64,000 nt of DNA from Atrichornis clamosus (Eukaryota > Chordata > Aves > Passeriformes > Menuridae), in contig WBMZ01006342.1 of NCBI GenBank assembly GCA_013400975.1, positions 179,960 to 243,959 of the forward strand, given 5' to 3'. Under the pieces are notes generated by a model. That model was not told the origin of the DNA and searched no databases. It saw only the letters and a list, made by a program, of their open reading frames with translations. Both the position numbers and the translations under genes were made by a program. How positions within the stretch are numbered: position 1 is the stretch's first letter; each line of letters begins with the position of its first letter. Below, in pieces: positions 1-13,330 of this stretch.

Positions 1-3000
1 AATGTTCCTTCTTTGGTTTTGGGAATGCGTGGAGCAGCACTTTCATTAATTGTGTGCCACAGCCTGCGAACAAATTAGCATGCGTGCACAAAGGTGCTCC
101 CCTGGCCACCCTGCCTGTGCTGCTACACTTAATTGGTGTGAGCGTGGCAAGGGAGAAGCCAGCAGCCAGGCACAGCATTTAGCTTCCCTCTTTCTTTCCC
201 TCTCACTCAGAGATTCCTCTACATTATTTTTGATTCAGAGTCTCCAGGCATCTTGTTTAATTTATGCTGCAACTTTCTTATTGTCCCTGGAAATGCATTT
301 GCAAAGAAAAAATCCATGCAGAGGATCTTTAGGAGACGGGACGGGAAGCTGCCGATGGTGATTATGTAGTGAGACAATCAGCATGAAGAGTGGCTAGTGC
401 CTCTGAACAAAGAAGTTATTGGTAAAAAATGGCAGCTTTGATCAATTTGTGTTTTCACTTGCTTCCATGAGAAGCTGTAACCCTTTAACTTCAAGTCCAG
501 CCATTAAACTCAGTCTGCTCTTCCCTGAAAAACAACTATGCGGAAAAAACCTTTCTTCCCCTCCACCTTCCCATTTGAGGCATTTGGGATTAGGACAGCA
601 TCTCCAAGCCTAAGCCTGGTGTTTCTTCATCTCCTTCTGAGCCTGGTCTTTTGTCTTTGGCCTGTACTGCTTTCCCCTGCTTTGTCTTGCTCTCACTCAC
701 ACACAGACCATGAAGAACCTGCACGTCTTCAGTGTTTTCAGGGAGGGGGTTGATGAATGCACTGATATCCAAGGAACACGCCCCAAGGAAGTTGTCTGGA
801 GCAAGATCTGAGCTCTTCAACACAATGATGTGAGGGAGCAGTTCTGTGCGCTTTGCCTTGCATATTTGTAAAGCTGCAATCCAGAGGGAGAGCTTCTGCT
901 GTCTGCACGGAAATGTGTCCCCCTCCCCGGCAACTGCCTCCGGGGCTTGTGCTTCCTGTGGGGGTGAGGGGAGAGAAATGTGCAGCCATCCCTCAGCCAG
1001 GGCGTCTCCTAGCATGTCCCCTGGCTGGAAATCCTGCCAGAGCAGGTGGCCCTGGCACCCCATCCCTTGCAGCGAGACAGCTGGAGGCAGCACAGCACCA
1101 TCCTCCCGGCAGCACTGCTTTTACAGAGCCAGTGGCTCAGCAGCACTCCGTGTTCTGTAGGACTGCAGGAGAAAGCAGAAATTAGCATGCACGTCCCTGT
1201 GCCTCTTGGACCCACAGCATCCAGGTCTCATAACTCTCCTTTTCTCTGTGCTGTCCTGATGCCTCTATTGTTTCTCATCAGCTCTCAGTATGTTGATTTA
1301 ATGTCTTCTGCCTTCCTGGGGCAGAAATAACACTTGTCCTTTCCCTGCATCTTCAAGACAATGCTGGGCAGCTGTGGAGAGTCCTTGAGAGTGCATTAGC
1401 GGCATTAGTGGCAGCTCTGACCCACAACCATCTCTTACTTGTCTGCTCCAGACAAGAGATTGAATTCCTCAGTCCTACAGACTGTAATGAAAAGATGAAC
1501 AGGAGACCAGGGTCGTTTCCCGGGAAAAAGCTGTCATGCTCTCTGCAGAGGCACGGGTGCAGCTCCCCCTCGGCAGTCCCACTCAAGTATGCTGATGACG
1601 ACTAGAAGAACTGTTTTTGGTACTGTCAGAGCAGTGCCAGTTGCCTGTTCGGCCACGTGTAAATGAGCAGGACCTCCTCAGGGCACAAAATCCCTGGGAA
1701 GGGCAAGACTGGCTCCTCCGTGCTGCCTGCTTTCTGGTGCTGCGCGTGTGCAAAGCAGGGAGCACTGCCCAGGCACTCCGCGGAGAGGGAGGCTGAGGGA
1801 TAGATACTGTGGTATGCCTCAAGTGTAGTGCGGGCACAGCAGGTTCCGTTTGTGCTGAACGCACAGACATGTGACTGTCCCAAGGCCATACAGTGCAACA
1901 GAGGAGTCATTCAACACAAAGCTTTGGCTCACTTGAAATGCAGGACTTGCTGGAAAACACTGTCCCCAAGGTCACTGAAAAATATTGCTGGACTCAACAG
2001 CTCAACACCTCCTGTTGAGCTGTTCAGAAGGCAACAAGAAGCTCATTTGAAATGTGGCCCGAGGCTTGCTGGCAAGCCAGGCTCCAGGCTGAGCAGTCTG
2101 CTCTGCCCAACACCCTGGGCCAGTGCAGACTGCAGCCTACCTCCACCTGACTGGACTTGCTTGTAGGACAGCCCCACGCTCCCTGCAAACACAGGACCCC
2201 TCTGAAACATTCATCAGTCCTGGATGGCCTGCAGCTGAGCCTGAGCTTAGCTTTGTGTCTTGCATGAAGTAAAAAGCCAAGTGTATTTTTCTTGGCTTCA
2301 CCACGCCTCCTGTTCCTGCCGTTGCCTCTTGTATGCAACGTCACTGCTGTTTGTTTACTCCTAGGGATGAGTCAGACAGGCAGTGACATCTTGTCCTGAT
2401 GTTTCTGAACCCACCAAAGTTTTCAGTAGCTTTTTGCTGAAGTGGTCCCAACTCCTCTGGTTTGCACCAGGTTCCCCTTCTCTCTCCCAATTCAGGGCAG
2501 CCTGAGCCATGAGGGATGATTTTGTGTTGGTACTTCAGTGGGGAACCCAGCGTAGCAGCCAGAAACAGGCTGTTTCTCGGCTGGAAATTTTGTGAGTGTA
2601 GAAGGCTGGGCAGCCAGGGGCTCTGGCCTGGGACAAGAGCCACCCTGGTTCCTTGCCAGAAGCTCTTCCTTATCCCTGCCATTTAGGTTTCTCCCTGCTC
2701 AGGAGGCAAGTGAGTTATGATCTTGAGGAACTGACATGGGCATAGAGCCAAGGGAGACCAAGAGAAAGCAGACAATGATGGGAGGTCTCAAGGGAGTAGG
2801 TCAAAGACAGAAGGACAGAGAAAAGGGAGGAAAACTCAGACACAGCCTTCTGCTTCGGTTTCTGGGTAAGACAACTTTATTCCCAGCAATTAAAAGGTTA
2901 ATTCCCTTGACAACCTCTCCCCCTCTTTCCCAAAGTCTGTCTCAGAAATAATCAAAGTATTTAATTAATATTGCACTAGTCCAAATAAGTACAATCATCT

Positions 3001-6000
3001 TCCAGGAGTATTTACATGTCAGGCTATAATTAGCAGCCTCCTTGGCACCAGCCCACATGAGGTGACAGGTCACAGTTTCCATTACATACTGCATTTTTCC
3101 ATATCATTGCTCACTCATGAGTGACTATGAAATGAGTTAACCAAACTCAGCAAAGATGAGGGATTGAGTGAGCCATGGTGGCGACCAGAAGAGGAGCAAG
3201 TGATTTTTCTTGTCAGGAAATTGCTGACAATAATCAACACCTCAGTTAAGTGATAACCTCCTTGTTTAATTTTTTTAAAAGTATGCTTTCAAGTAATCTG
3301 AGAAGTGGCATTTCAAGATTTCTGTATTTCCTAGTGATGATGAACCATTTCTACACTGACTGAACTTCCTTCTCCTACTTAGGAGGGGAGTGCTTTATCC
3401 ATCCTACTGGTAGGTATCTCTTGTTCCAACAGAGGCAGATGGGTGAGGGAGTGACTCCACTTAAAAAAACAAAAATATTCTTGAATGCCTTTTGCTCCTA
3501 GACCTTGCTGTTAGCCACTCAAACATGGCAGGACATGTTAGGAAGCACAATGAAGTGTCAGACCAGAAATGAACTTCTGTCTGTGGAGGAAAGTTACTGG
3601 GTTATGTTCACAGCCTCAGGAGGCTGAGTCCTGGAGCATTGGCTTCATCCACTGCATTTGCTATTATAGATAGCAATAGAATAGATATTCTCCTATTTTT
3701 ACTGTAATTTTACTCAAAAAAAGCTATTAATAAAGGATCAAAACAGATACATGCATAAATCTAGAAAAAAATGTCAGTGAGTAAATTCTCACCTTTCTCA
3801 CCTTTTACAAGCATTGATATTTTGTCACTCAGACGTGTGCTGCCTATTTGCAAGAGCAGCTGTATGGGCAAAGGCCCAGTTAGGTGGGCACCCACACTGA
3901 GGAGAGTCCTCTGCTCTCCCTGGGTGCTTTTTGGCTTTCTTCATGGAACTTCATCCTTACGTAATGTACAGGGGGTTTGCAGAAATAGTGGCTCTTGGTT
4001 TGGTACCATGTAGCTCTTCATTTAACTGGCTTTCTGCTTGGATGTGAAGCTCCAAAGATGTTTTTTGCTTCTCACTGACCCACTCAGAAGTCCCTTGCTC
4101 CACCTGGGAATGCAGAAGCAGCATGTTTGAGGGAGAGGATGGAAAGGAAGGATGAAGCGTTTAGGGTGCATGTAGATTTCAAGGTGACACCCTGCCTGGC
4201 TGCTGTGAGGCAGCAGGAACATTAGTGCTGACCTTCACCTAGGGGCTGTCTTACAGCTGCAGCTGGACAAAGATGAGAACAAGTAAAAGTGCCTCCTTAG
4301 GCAAGAGAAAGCCAGTGAAAAACTAGAGGGATAAGGAAATATAAATCAGATGTTTTTGCAGTGAAGTTTCCTGCTGAACCTCTCGTCTGGGCCTCCCCCC
4401 GATGCCCCATGTGTGGCTGCTGTTGGTCCCCTGTGCTGGCAGCAGTGGACTGCCCTTCAAGCCTCAGAGCGTGCAGGGCTCAATTATGCACTAACATGTC
4501 TTCCTCAAAATTGGCACCATCTGGACCACCACCTGAATCTCATTTTTTTCCTGCACAGCTTCTCACATGATTTGCCAGCTTGTGTTTGTGATTTGGAGGG
4601 GGGATGTGTGTAAAAGGTGGTGAGATCTGAGGCACAGGTTTCTTGCATAAGCAGTGCCACTGACAGAACTTTTATTTAGGATTTAATTGATCTCTGCACC
4701 TCCTTGGAAACCTGTGCCGCTTATTCAGAGGAGCTCCCTAAATCTGTGTCAACCTCCAACTGGGCTAAGTTTATTCCTCTAAAAGAATAAACACATTAAT
4801 CACCCTAGGGACAACCTCAGAAATAATAAGCAGCTTCTTGTCTGAAATGCTTCCACAGGGAAGAGAGAGCATACCAGGACAGGACTTGGAGAGGGCAGTT
4901 TCTGTTGGGTGGTTCAGGTAGCATAAGTACTCAAATAAACATCTACAGATCAGCTCTCACAACCTGCTCCAGGATGCTCAGATGAAACAAATATTTCTCC
5001 ATCACCTACGGCACATCTGAAGCTCTGATTATACAAGTGTCCATGATCACAATCTTCATTTTAGGAGTTTGCTATATTCCAGGACACAGACTCCTAAATC
5101 AAATTGTGATTTCATAAATCTGACTAATCCAGGCTGTTGGCCTGTTACTGCAGAGTACGCTCTTGCACCAATACTGCCTCCACTACCAGCCAGCTGCTGT
5201 ATGAATGGCACAGGAAAGTTATGCAGAGGCCACTACTCATACAGGCTGTACTCAGGTGGCACCTAAACACACTCTCCAGTTCTACGGGATCCAATTAAGA
5301 CCTGTTTCTGGGGCGAACAATAACTAGTACATTGGCCCACAGGTAGTGAAATTATTTGCATACACCAGTAAAAACATTTAATCGTGAAACTTTAAAAATA
5401 CTGATGGTTTAATCATATTAAATATATTACTTCTTACAGGGAAACTTGGAAAGGAAAGTTCAGAGCCTGCTGCCTTCACAGAGGCCTTGAGGAAATGAGT
5501 TGGTTGCATTGCAACCAATAAATTGCAAAACTTCTAGTTAAAACCTCTTTGAAATCATGTTGCCTGACATTGTATGCCAACCAAATACGGGGTTTAAATG
5601 TTTTAGCATATGCAGACACACATTGTTGTCACTACATCTGCCATCACTAGCGAGCTAACCCGAGAGTCACGCCCTCTGCCTTCCTGCTACCACAGACTGT
5701 GCGGTTGGCATCACTGTGGAAGCCCTGTAAATGCACAGGTGTTTTCCAGACACCTGCAGTACTGATCCTCAAGGACAAGGGGGTCTACATGTTGCCTCAC
5801 CAATGAAGCTCAAGGAGAACCAGGAGCCATGGAGAGTGGCACTATCTCCAGGTGGGGACTAGTCACGTGAAGACTAGGTGGCAACTTCACTGGTATGAAG
5901 AGCAAGATTTGCCATTTTGGTTCAATCTAATGGTCAATACATTAAAAAGCAGGAGAGGCCAGGGTTGGCTCCCCTTCTAGGAAGAAGAAAGCAGGTGCCT

Positions 6001-9000
6001 TTCTGGGGAGGGCTCATGGAAGAGCCTCTAGAGGCTGTGTGCACACTCTGTAGAGACACTTCCATTCATATTCTCACTGCAACATGCAACTGAGGCAAGT
6101 CCTCCAATATGCCCAGGGTACGGGAAGCTTCAGGAAGACATATTGCCTCCACTGCTACAGAAATTATACACCATTCTTTGCTTACCATTAACTCACAGCA
6201 GTCTGCTTATACACTTTCAGTTTTGGGGAACTGGTCACTCTGGGTGTACTGCTCCTCTCATTTTTCCTGTCAGAGGGGCTGTGCCATCAGCTCTATTGTC
6301 TGCATCCTCCACATTTACAAATAAGTTAGCTCCACCATCCAACAGCCATGTAGTCTGGTGGCCTTCTGGTGGAGTCTTTGTATAAAAGCTCTCCTAATTT
6401 GCAACAAGCATATATATTTTAGAGATCAAGACAAAAACATATCTACTCGTAACTACACGGAGGAGAAAGGTGTGTGCTTCTCCGCAGGGGGAGCTCAGGT
6501 TCACAGCTACTACAGGTAAGTGGGGAAGGGCTGTAGGTCTGTACTAACAAAAAGATTTGCCATAACCTTTTGGAAGCCAAGGAGGTCTAGGTCAGCCAGA
6601 AGAAGCCCTGCCAGGGAAGGGCCATGGGTCTTAGCCTTTTATTTGAAACTTAACTTGCTCACCACCTCAAGAGCTCAGTTGCTGGTTCAGCACAACGCTA
6701 ATTAAACCTGTATCTTACGTCCCTTTAATGGCTGGTGTAACAAATGGGAGCAGGAATTGATGGGATACCAAATGTCAGTCTGTTTTGGCTGTTCCAGTGA
6801 AACAGGAGCAGTATGTGCACATAGCTACAAAACAGCTCTTAGCCCCACGCACAGATGGATTAGTAAACACATGTGGAGTTAACCCCAAAAAAAACTTAAG
6901 GGAAACATGCTTTTGTTCAAAATGCTGAGAGAAGAGGTCCTTTTCCTTCTTAAGTGCCTGTCCTAAATTTGAGCAGATAATGGATGAATGGATGGATGGA
7001 ATAAGACAAGAGAAATTATTGAAATCCCTGATACGTTACTTGTTTTTAACAGACAGGATGGTTTTTTTGGTGTTTTTTTTCTGTGGTTGGTTGGTCTTTT
7101 TAATAATGATTCACCTCTTCCATGAAGTCCAGGGGGCCAGCAATTGCTCTTTTCCACCTAAAAATTGAGTGTTGGAGTGGTGCCAACTCTCAAAGAAATA
7201 AAGTGCTCGCCAGTGGCAAGAAAATGCAGTTTGATTTATTCTATACCTTTAAAGTGAGTGGTAGGCCTGTACATTAAACCCAGCAGCCTTTTAATTATGG
7301 ATTGGCTATTTCTAGTAGCCTTAAGATACAATTATCTGTCCGAATGAAAAAAACAGCTGGGTGGCAAGGCTGAAATACAGGCTTGCTGATTTTGCCCAAA
7401 CAAGGAGACTCAACAAGTTTCATGAAAGTTTTAACTGCATAAATACTGGAGGCACCTACTCTGCAGCTGGATACAGCCCTGTATATCACCTATGTCCAGA
7501 GCACAGAGAGTGACACTGACTACAGCTTTTCACCAAATGCATAAATAGCGATTTAGGTTTGGCTGTGTTCACACCCCTTTTCTTTCCAGAAATGTTTTGA
7601 GTTAGAACTTGACTTAGAGGAATGTTTATGGAAGGTAGAATTAAAACAAATATTAGAGAAAGCCTGAGCAAACCCTTCTGTAACAGCTGTATCCATATTT
7701 TTGGGTGGCAGAGACAATACCAGGTGACCTGTATGTCCAAGAAAAACTAAACAAAGTTCCTTGCACTTCAACTATCCAATGTCAGCAGCAAACTCCATGA
7801 ATGAGTTGCAGATTAACAATTTTCCCAGGAATAACTTTCTTGCAAGTAAATATTTGGCAATTATATTCAAATAGTGAATAAATCTTGGAGATACTGCAAT
7901 CTACTTGCAGGTAATTTGTTAACACCAGAAGAAATAGAGTTCATCAAAAACATCTTTGCCCAGGAATGACAGGCTCATAGGCTAATAGAAATTAATTTTC
8001 CATCTCAAATATTGGGCACTACTTCTGTGTGGTATCACAGACCTTGACAGTTCTTTGCCATGTGATGTTGGAAACAGCCAGTTGCATTTGTTTGCTTTTA
8101 AATTTACAGTTTAGCCGAGGGGGTAGATTCACCCCTCCACTGGGCCCACAGCCCACACAGACTCTGCACCATGCTTTGAAGTTCCCTGTAAAACTGTGGA
8201 ATTGGTGCGTGGCCCCACCTGGCCAGGGAGGTCATCTGATATGTGAACCCTCAGTATGTGACTGGGGCAGGGACAGGTTGCCTTCAGCGTATTTGAGATT
8301 AACACCTCTGCCTGCATTTTCCAGTCTCCCATCATCACTGTTTGAGAGCAGGAATGAGCCTACTACAGATGATGGTATCCCCCTCTGTGACAATCATGAA
8401 TTGCATCCCTGATGGAAGTGGTATCTTAAGGAAATGATCCTGTATTCCAGGCCATTATCCAAGCATGCTAGAGAGGCAGGAGGTGATGGCCAAAATTTAC
8501 ACATTCAGGAGCTCAGCAGCCTCAAGGGAGCTGAGATAGAGAGGGGGCAGAAGGCCAGGAATATCAAAGGACTTTCTGAGCCACCAACTCATCAGATGGG
8601 CCCTTGCCTCCAAGGATGGGGACAGAGAAAGTGGGAAGGGGTCTCACTGGGACCTCTTGCTCAACCTCCTCTCTCATGGGATCCTCTCTCAGCCGAAGTG
8701 CAGCTCCTATTTCTGCCTTGCTGGGATGAAGTCTGTTGTACCAAGTCAAACTCTGCTGCCTCTGCTGTACCTATTGCCAACAGAAACCCCACTGCAGTGG
8801 GTGCTCCTGTGGTCTTTCAGGAGAATGAGTAAATGGGATCACTTGAAGTGCACCCCCACACAACTGCTCGGCTGGGATGAGTCACCGGGAGCAGGCTGGG
8901 AATCTCAGCAACCTCTCTGCCTGGCTGCAGTGCTTGTGCAGCACCGAGGGGAGCACACAGTATCTCCCTGCAAGAGCTCCCGCAGAACACACTGTAGGAA

Positions 9001-9072
9001 AAACCACATTTGTCCTATTTTATGGAGAACTCGTGCATGGAAAGTACTACGTGATTTTGGAAATACCTGCTC

Positions 9073-9086
9073 GTGTGTGTGTGTGT
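9073..9086 (+). repeat. Short (GT)n run
   Basis: Seven GT units. It overlaps the start of the first of two adjacent hairpins. Confidence 0.8.
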
Positions 9087-9135
9087 ATTGACCAAGCATG
9101 ATGGTCAATACTTTATATAGCAGTGTTATATAAAG
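9085..9135. repeat. Two adjacent perfect inverted repeats
   Basis: First hairpin: arms 9085-9094 (gtattgacca) and 9102-9111 (tggtcaatac) around a 7-base loop. Second: arms 9111-9119 (ctttatata) and 9127-9135 (tatataaag) around another 7-base loop. Both stems are perfect and the two units share base 9111. The arms are read directly from the sequence; any function is unknown. Confidence 0.85.
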
Positions 9136-9954
9136 CTTTCTCTTAACATGACTGCAGGATGGTTGTATTACATGCAAACAAAAAATCCCCGTGGATATAA
9201 CACAAGCCTTTTCTGTGGAAAAATGATTCCAAGAGTGATGTAGGTGGCTTTAACATGTTTTATTGGAACTGTTTCCAAAAAGACCTTCACTGTGCAGCCA
9301 GGTGCACTAGTTTCCTTGAAGACAAATGTGCAGAGTTTTGAGAATGTCATGCATGTCAATAATAGAATTATTTTCAGATACTACAGATTTTACAGTTTTA
9401 AAGCCTTTGATGATCTGCTCTTCCTGCATTGGGCACAACTGCTGACTCCTCTTGCAGTGCTGGGCATGACCCCTTCTTGATGGGAGTCAGCTCCCCTTTT
9501 CAGCTACCGTGACAGAATTGAAAATGTGCCCAACAGGAAAGCTAGAGCGGGTTTGGCATTGACTCTGTCTCCCCTTGGCACTCTTGCTAGGGTAAATTTG
9601 CAACTGAAATTCCAAATTTGGCAAGAAAAGGAGGAACCATTTTCCTGGCAGCCCTCCATAGGTACTCAGGAGAGTGCATGGGGGGTGGTAGCCACAGAAC
9701 AGATGGCAGTGTGGGATGAAGGTAGGTAAAGTGGTCAAAGATGTGCAATAAATAGATTTAACAAATATGTTATGCCACAACATGTGTGACACATGCATGT
9801 AGTTTTGCACGAAGAGCACAATGCCAGGGTGATACCTCACTTACGCAAATGACTGGGTAATTGTGCCGTATGGACAAGCACAGCCCTTCTGTCTTCACAT
9901 TACTGTGTTTTTCCTGAGTGATCTTTTAAAGAAAAAGGCAGCAAAATCGATAGC

Positions 9955-10115
9955 AGTCTTTGAGAAACTGGCATATGAGAGAAGGCTCAGCCATTACAGT
10001 CTGAGGTGGGGATAAGGCTGAAAAGAGACATGATGGTCCACAAATATCTACACTTTTCATGATGGGGAGCGGATGTTGATATAAAGTGCCATAAACTCAA
10101 GACTATGCAAAAAAT
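9955..10115 (+). mobile_element. Possible ancient CR1-like remnant
   Basis: Weak resemblance to CR1-type 3' coding sequence (gagaaggctcagcc ... gaaaagagacatgatggtcc acaaatatct). A stretch at 10370-10440 (ggtcttttattatctatgac) could be the decayed tail of the same copy. Recognition is from a few short matches only. Confidence 0.35.
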
Positions 10116-12889
10116 ACATTAAGGGAAATACATGGGAAGAAAAAATACATTGTGCTAAACACCTTTGCTATTTGTGGCCTACAGATGGCTCTCCCTGTTT
10201 TTAAACTTACTCAGAGATGACATTTTACGTTGTATATCAGACTTTTTTTTTCCTTGCAGTAAATGTTTCAAGTATGGAAAAATGTGTTCCTGAGGGCATC
10301 CGCTAAGGTCCCATCCATGGAGGTTTCAGAGGTGTGCTAGATAAAGCAACCTCGTTGAATATTCAGTAGGGAAAATCCTGCTGATTAGAGGGAACAGTGC
10401 TGCCAGGTCTTTTATTATCTATGACTCCAGGACTACTGGTAGTGAAGGGAGTTGTTGCATAAAAGCCTTTACTGGCTTTATTTATGCCAAGGCTGCTTCC
10501 AGGAAGGGGGAATCCATCATGTCAGAGACGAATGCAAACACAGAGCTTTCTCTTTTGCCCTGTGTCTCCATTTGGACTGTCCTTTCATCTGACATAGAGA
10601 CTGTGGTGTTCTGTGTATACTCTGCAACTTGATTTGCTTAAGACTCCCCAGATACAAAGAGACAGTGAGGGCGATTTCACCTTCATACAGTAACTTGACT
10701 GTTTTCTGGGAATTGCTGGCTTGGTCAAAAGAGAAAGCCAGGGAGGGAAGGCCAACTCCCACGAGAGTGGGCTCCAGTGATGCCCTGACAGGGCAGGGAG
10801 CCAAGGAAAGGATGCTGATCCAGGTCTCTCCACCTGCAGCCAGGACACATCATTCCTGTGACCCATTAGAGACCTCAGAGACCTGGCAGATGAGAAGAAG
10901 GGTCACCCCCAAACCACTGTTAGGAGTGATGCAGAATTGCCAGGTCAATAACACCCCAGGTGAGAAAGAGAAAACCCACACAACCAATATAATTTGCTAT
11001 TTGATGCAGGTAGCTCTAGCACTTCTCTTGACATTGCTTCCACATTTTAGAAGTCTGTGGTTTGCTGTGTGCTGCTTTTCATAAACGTCTGACAATTGCC
11101 TAATTAAAGGATGGCAGAAGGCAGCTAAGCTCTGCCCAGCTCTGGCTGTGGGGGCAGTTTTGCAGAGAGGAAGGCAGGGTTCATCAAAGGAGTGCAGCAT
11201 CATGGCAGAATGTCTCCATGTCCAGAGGCAGGTCATCACAGAAGAACAGGCATCTTTGGGTAGGGTACCTACCCAAAATGCATGACATGCTGAAGCTCAG
11301 GAGTTTGGTTACAAGATAGGGCTTGCAGGTGGCCTACAGTGGATGATCCATCACTCTAAGCACAGAAATATGTTCTTTTTCCCATGTATTGGATGTGTGA
11401 GTGTATGAAAAGGGCTGGCTGAGGATACTGGGCAAGACAAACCTTCTTTAGACTGTGGAAAGCTCTACAGTTAGCTTGAATTGGCCAGACCATGCCCTGA
11501 ATCTGTCTGTGCCCCAGCATGGAGGATCTAACATATGGTGTCAGCCATCAACGGGAAGGATTTGAGGCCCTCCCTGCTACCGTCTGTGTAAACAAACACA
11601 CAGCTGCACTGACAGACACACATAAAGAAAAGGGTGTCAGAGATTCCAGCTGTCCCAGAGGTGACAGCACAGCCAAGTAGTCCTGAACACAGTGTGCAGG
11701 CAAATGCTACAAACTTGCCTTTGCCAAGGTGCTGCCACTGCCTGAGCTCAGGATGTGCCAGTTCTGCTCACAGGCCAAACGGTGGTGTGGGGTTGAGATT
11801 CAAAGAAGGGTGAGTCCAAAATACATATACATCCCCCTACCCCTGCTTTTGCAATTTCAGAGCATATATAGAGTTCAGTAGCCTTGCACGTGGCAGCCCT
11901 TGAGGAGTGTTTTAGTGAAGAGACTGCTTCTTCAGCCAGCCTTCACAGGAGAATATTAGTTTGACAATCCCCTCAAGAGTTGCACAGACCAGCCTCTCTA
12001 AGAGGTGGTCATGGAAAACAAGAGTTAAGGAAGGGCAGCTGAGAACCGCAGATGTTGAAGCAAGAGGATGTGGGGAAGATGCAGTGTAATGTGATGTGGT
12101 GTGCTGGCAGCATGATGTGTGGAGGACCACTGATGGATGCTGCTCTGATGGACAAGCTGCAGGATGGCTGGAAGGTAAACACACAAAGCAAATAAGCCTG
12201 TCCTGCAGGACAAGGGACTGCACATTGCAACTCTCTTGGTCTGATTCCCAAGATATTAAACATGGACTCTATGGGCACTAAGCAGGGGGTCTAGGTGCGG
12301 AAGGTATCGATTTCCCCTGCCTGTACTGGTGCCCTGCTGCAAAGCAGCAAATGTTACACATCCTGCAGAGACAAATGGCACACAGAAGACAGAGATGCTC
12401 TGAAGGACGTAAGGCCAGCAGCCCTGAGCTCCCATGGCTGGGCACAGCGTGGGGGTCACAGGCAGGTCTGGAAGGCAGCACAGCCCTTGAGCAGGATTGC
12501 TGGCAGTCACACATCGTGGCTCTGCAGGCAGGCATGGCCTGACCTTGCTGGTGAGGAGAGCCCGGGCTGCAAGCACCGCTCGGCTCTGGGACCATCCAAA
12601 CCTGAGAGTTAAAGGTCTTGTTCTCCTGCAAAGCAGCGCACCCAGCTCGCCGATGGGCGGCTTTCCGGCTTCTTTGGGAGGAGCGGAGCAATTCATAAGG
12701 GTGCCAGAGGGTGCAGGATGAGGGTCACAGAGCAGAGCATGGCTGCCAGCAGCACGGATGTGCGCTGCAGGGAACCAGGTGCCTTCCGCACCCCCGGCAC
12801 GTGACACAGCTTCCAAGCTTGGCGCCTAGCCTTTGTTTTCGGTGCTTGCTGCGGCTGGACATTATCCACGTGGCTGGATACGATGAGGT

Positions 12890-13330
12890 TCCTCGGTTCC
12901 TAGGGAAGGGTTAAGGCCCGCGGGCGGGGCAGCGGGCCCCGCTCCCGCAGCGCCGGCTGCGGTCCCTCCCCGCGGCGGGCGCAGCTGCGGCCCGGCCTGG
13001 CCAGCTGGCTCCGGGCCCTGCCCGCGGGCGCCCGAGGCCGAAATCGTGAGCGGCTCCGTGCCTGTGCGAGGCCAGAAACACTCGGCGGCAGCGCCTTCCA
13101 GCCCCGGCCCCCTTGCCCCTCCAGGCCGGGGGCGCACTGCAGGATGGTGCTCCGTGTCCCCTCACGCAGCACGGATCCACGGAGCCCACCTATCCTCTGG
13201 AACTCCCCTCCGCCCTCCCCGGGTCTTGCCCTCTGCCGGAAGCGGGACGTGGCTTTGTGGAGAAGCAGCGACCCTCTGGTGCCGGGCAAGTCCCCACGGA
13301 CAGGGCTCGCTACCCTGCTCTGGCTGCCTG
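12890..13330. promoter_or_regulatory. CpG island downstream of RGS6
   Basis: About 440 bases of high GC with several dozen CpG dinucleotides, against a CpG-poor background. It includes G-rich stretches near 12903-12940 that could form a quadruplex. Overlapping open frames on both strands are expected from the GC content and resemble no family I know. It sits about 6 kb beyond the RGS6 3' end. It may mark the start of an unannotated or non-coding transcript; direction cannot be told. Confidence 0.65.

Larger units (their letters stand above)
1..12889. other. Intergenic region left of the CpG island
   Basis: No supported gene. Many short open frames occur on both strands, none with a recognisable domain. 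The named contents are the hairpin pair at 9085-9135, a short TGGA-type run near 6980-7003 and a possible old CR1 remnant near 10 kb. In mammals DPF3 lies beyond the RGS6 3' end, and its zinc-finger exons were looked for and not recognised. Confidence 0.6.

Noticed and set aside
590..1093. Minus-strand 167-codon frame with a piece (APDNFLGACSLDIS) that recalls a C2 domain of the ferlin type
   Set aside because: Only a short resemblance. The rest of the frame has no C2 pattern, it overlaps frames on the other strand, and no flanking exons of such a gene were seen.
1..12889. Search for the 3' exons of DPF3, the usual neighbour of RGS6
   Set aside because: No Cys/His-rich PHD-finger frame was seen on the plus strand. 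The neighbour probably lies farther left.
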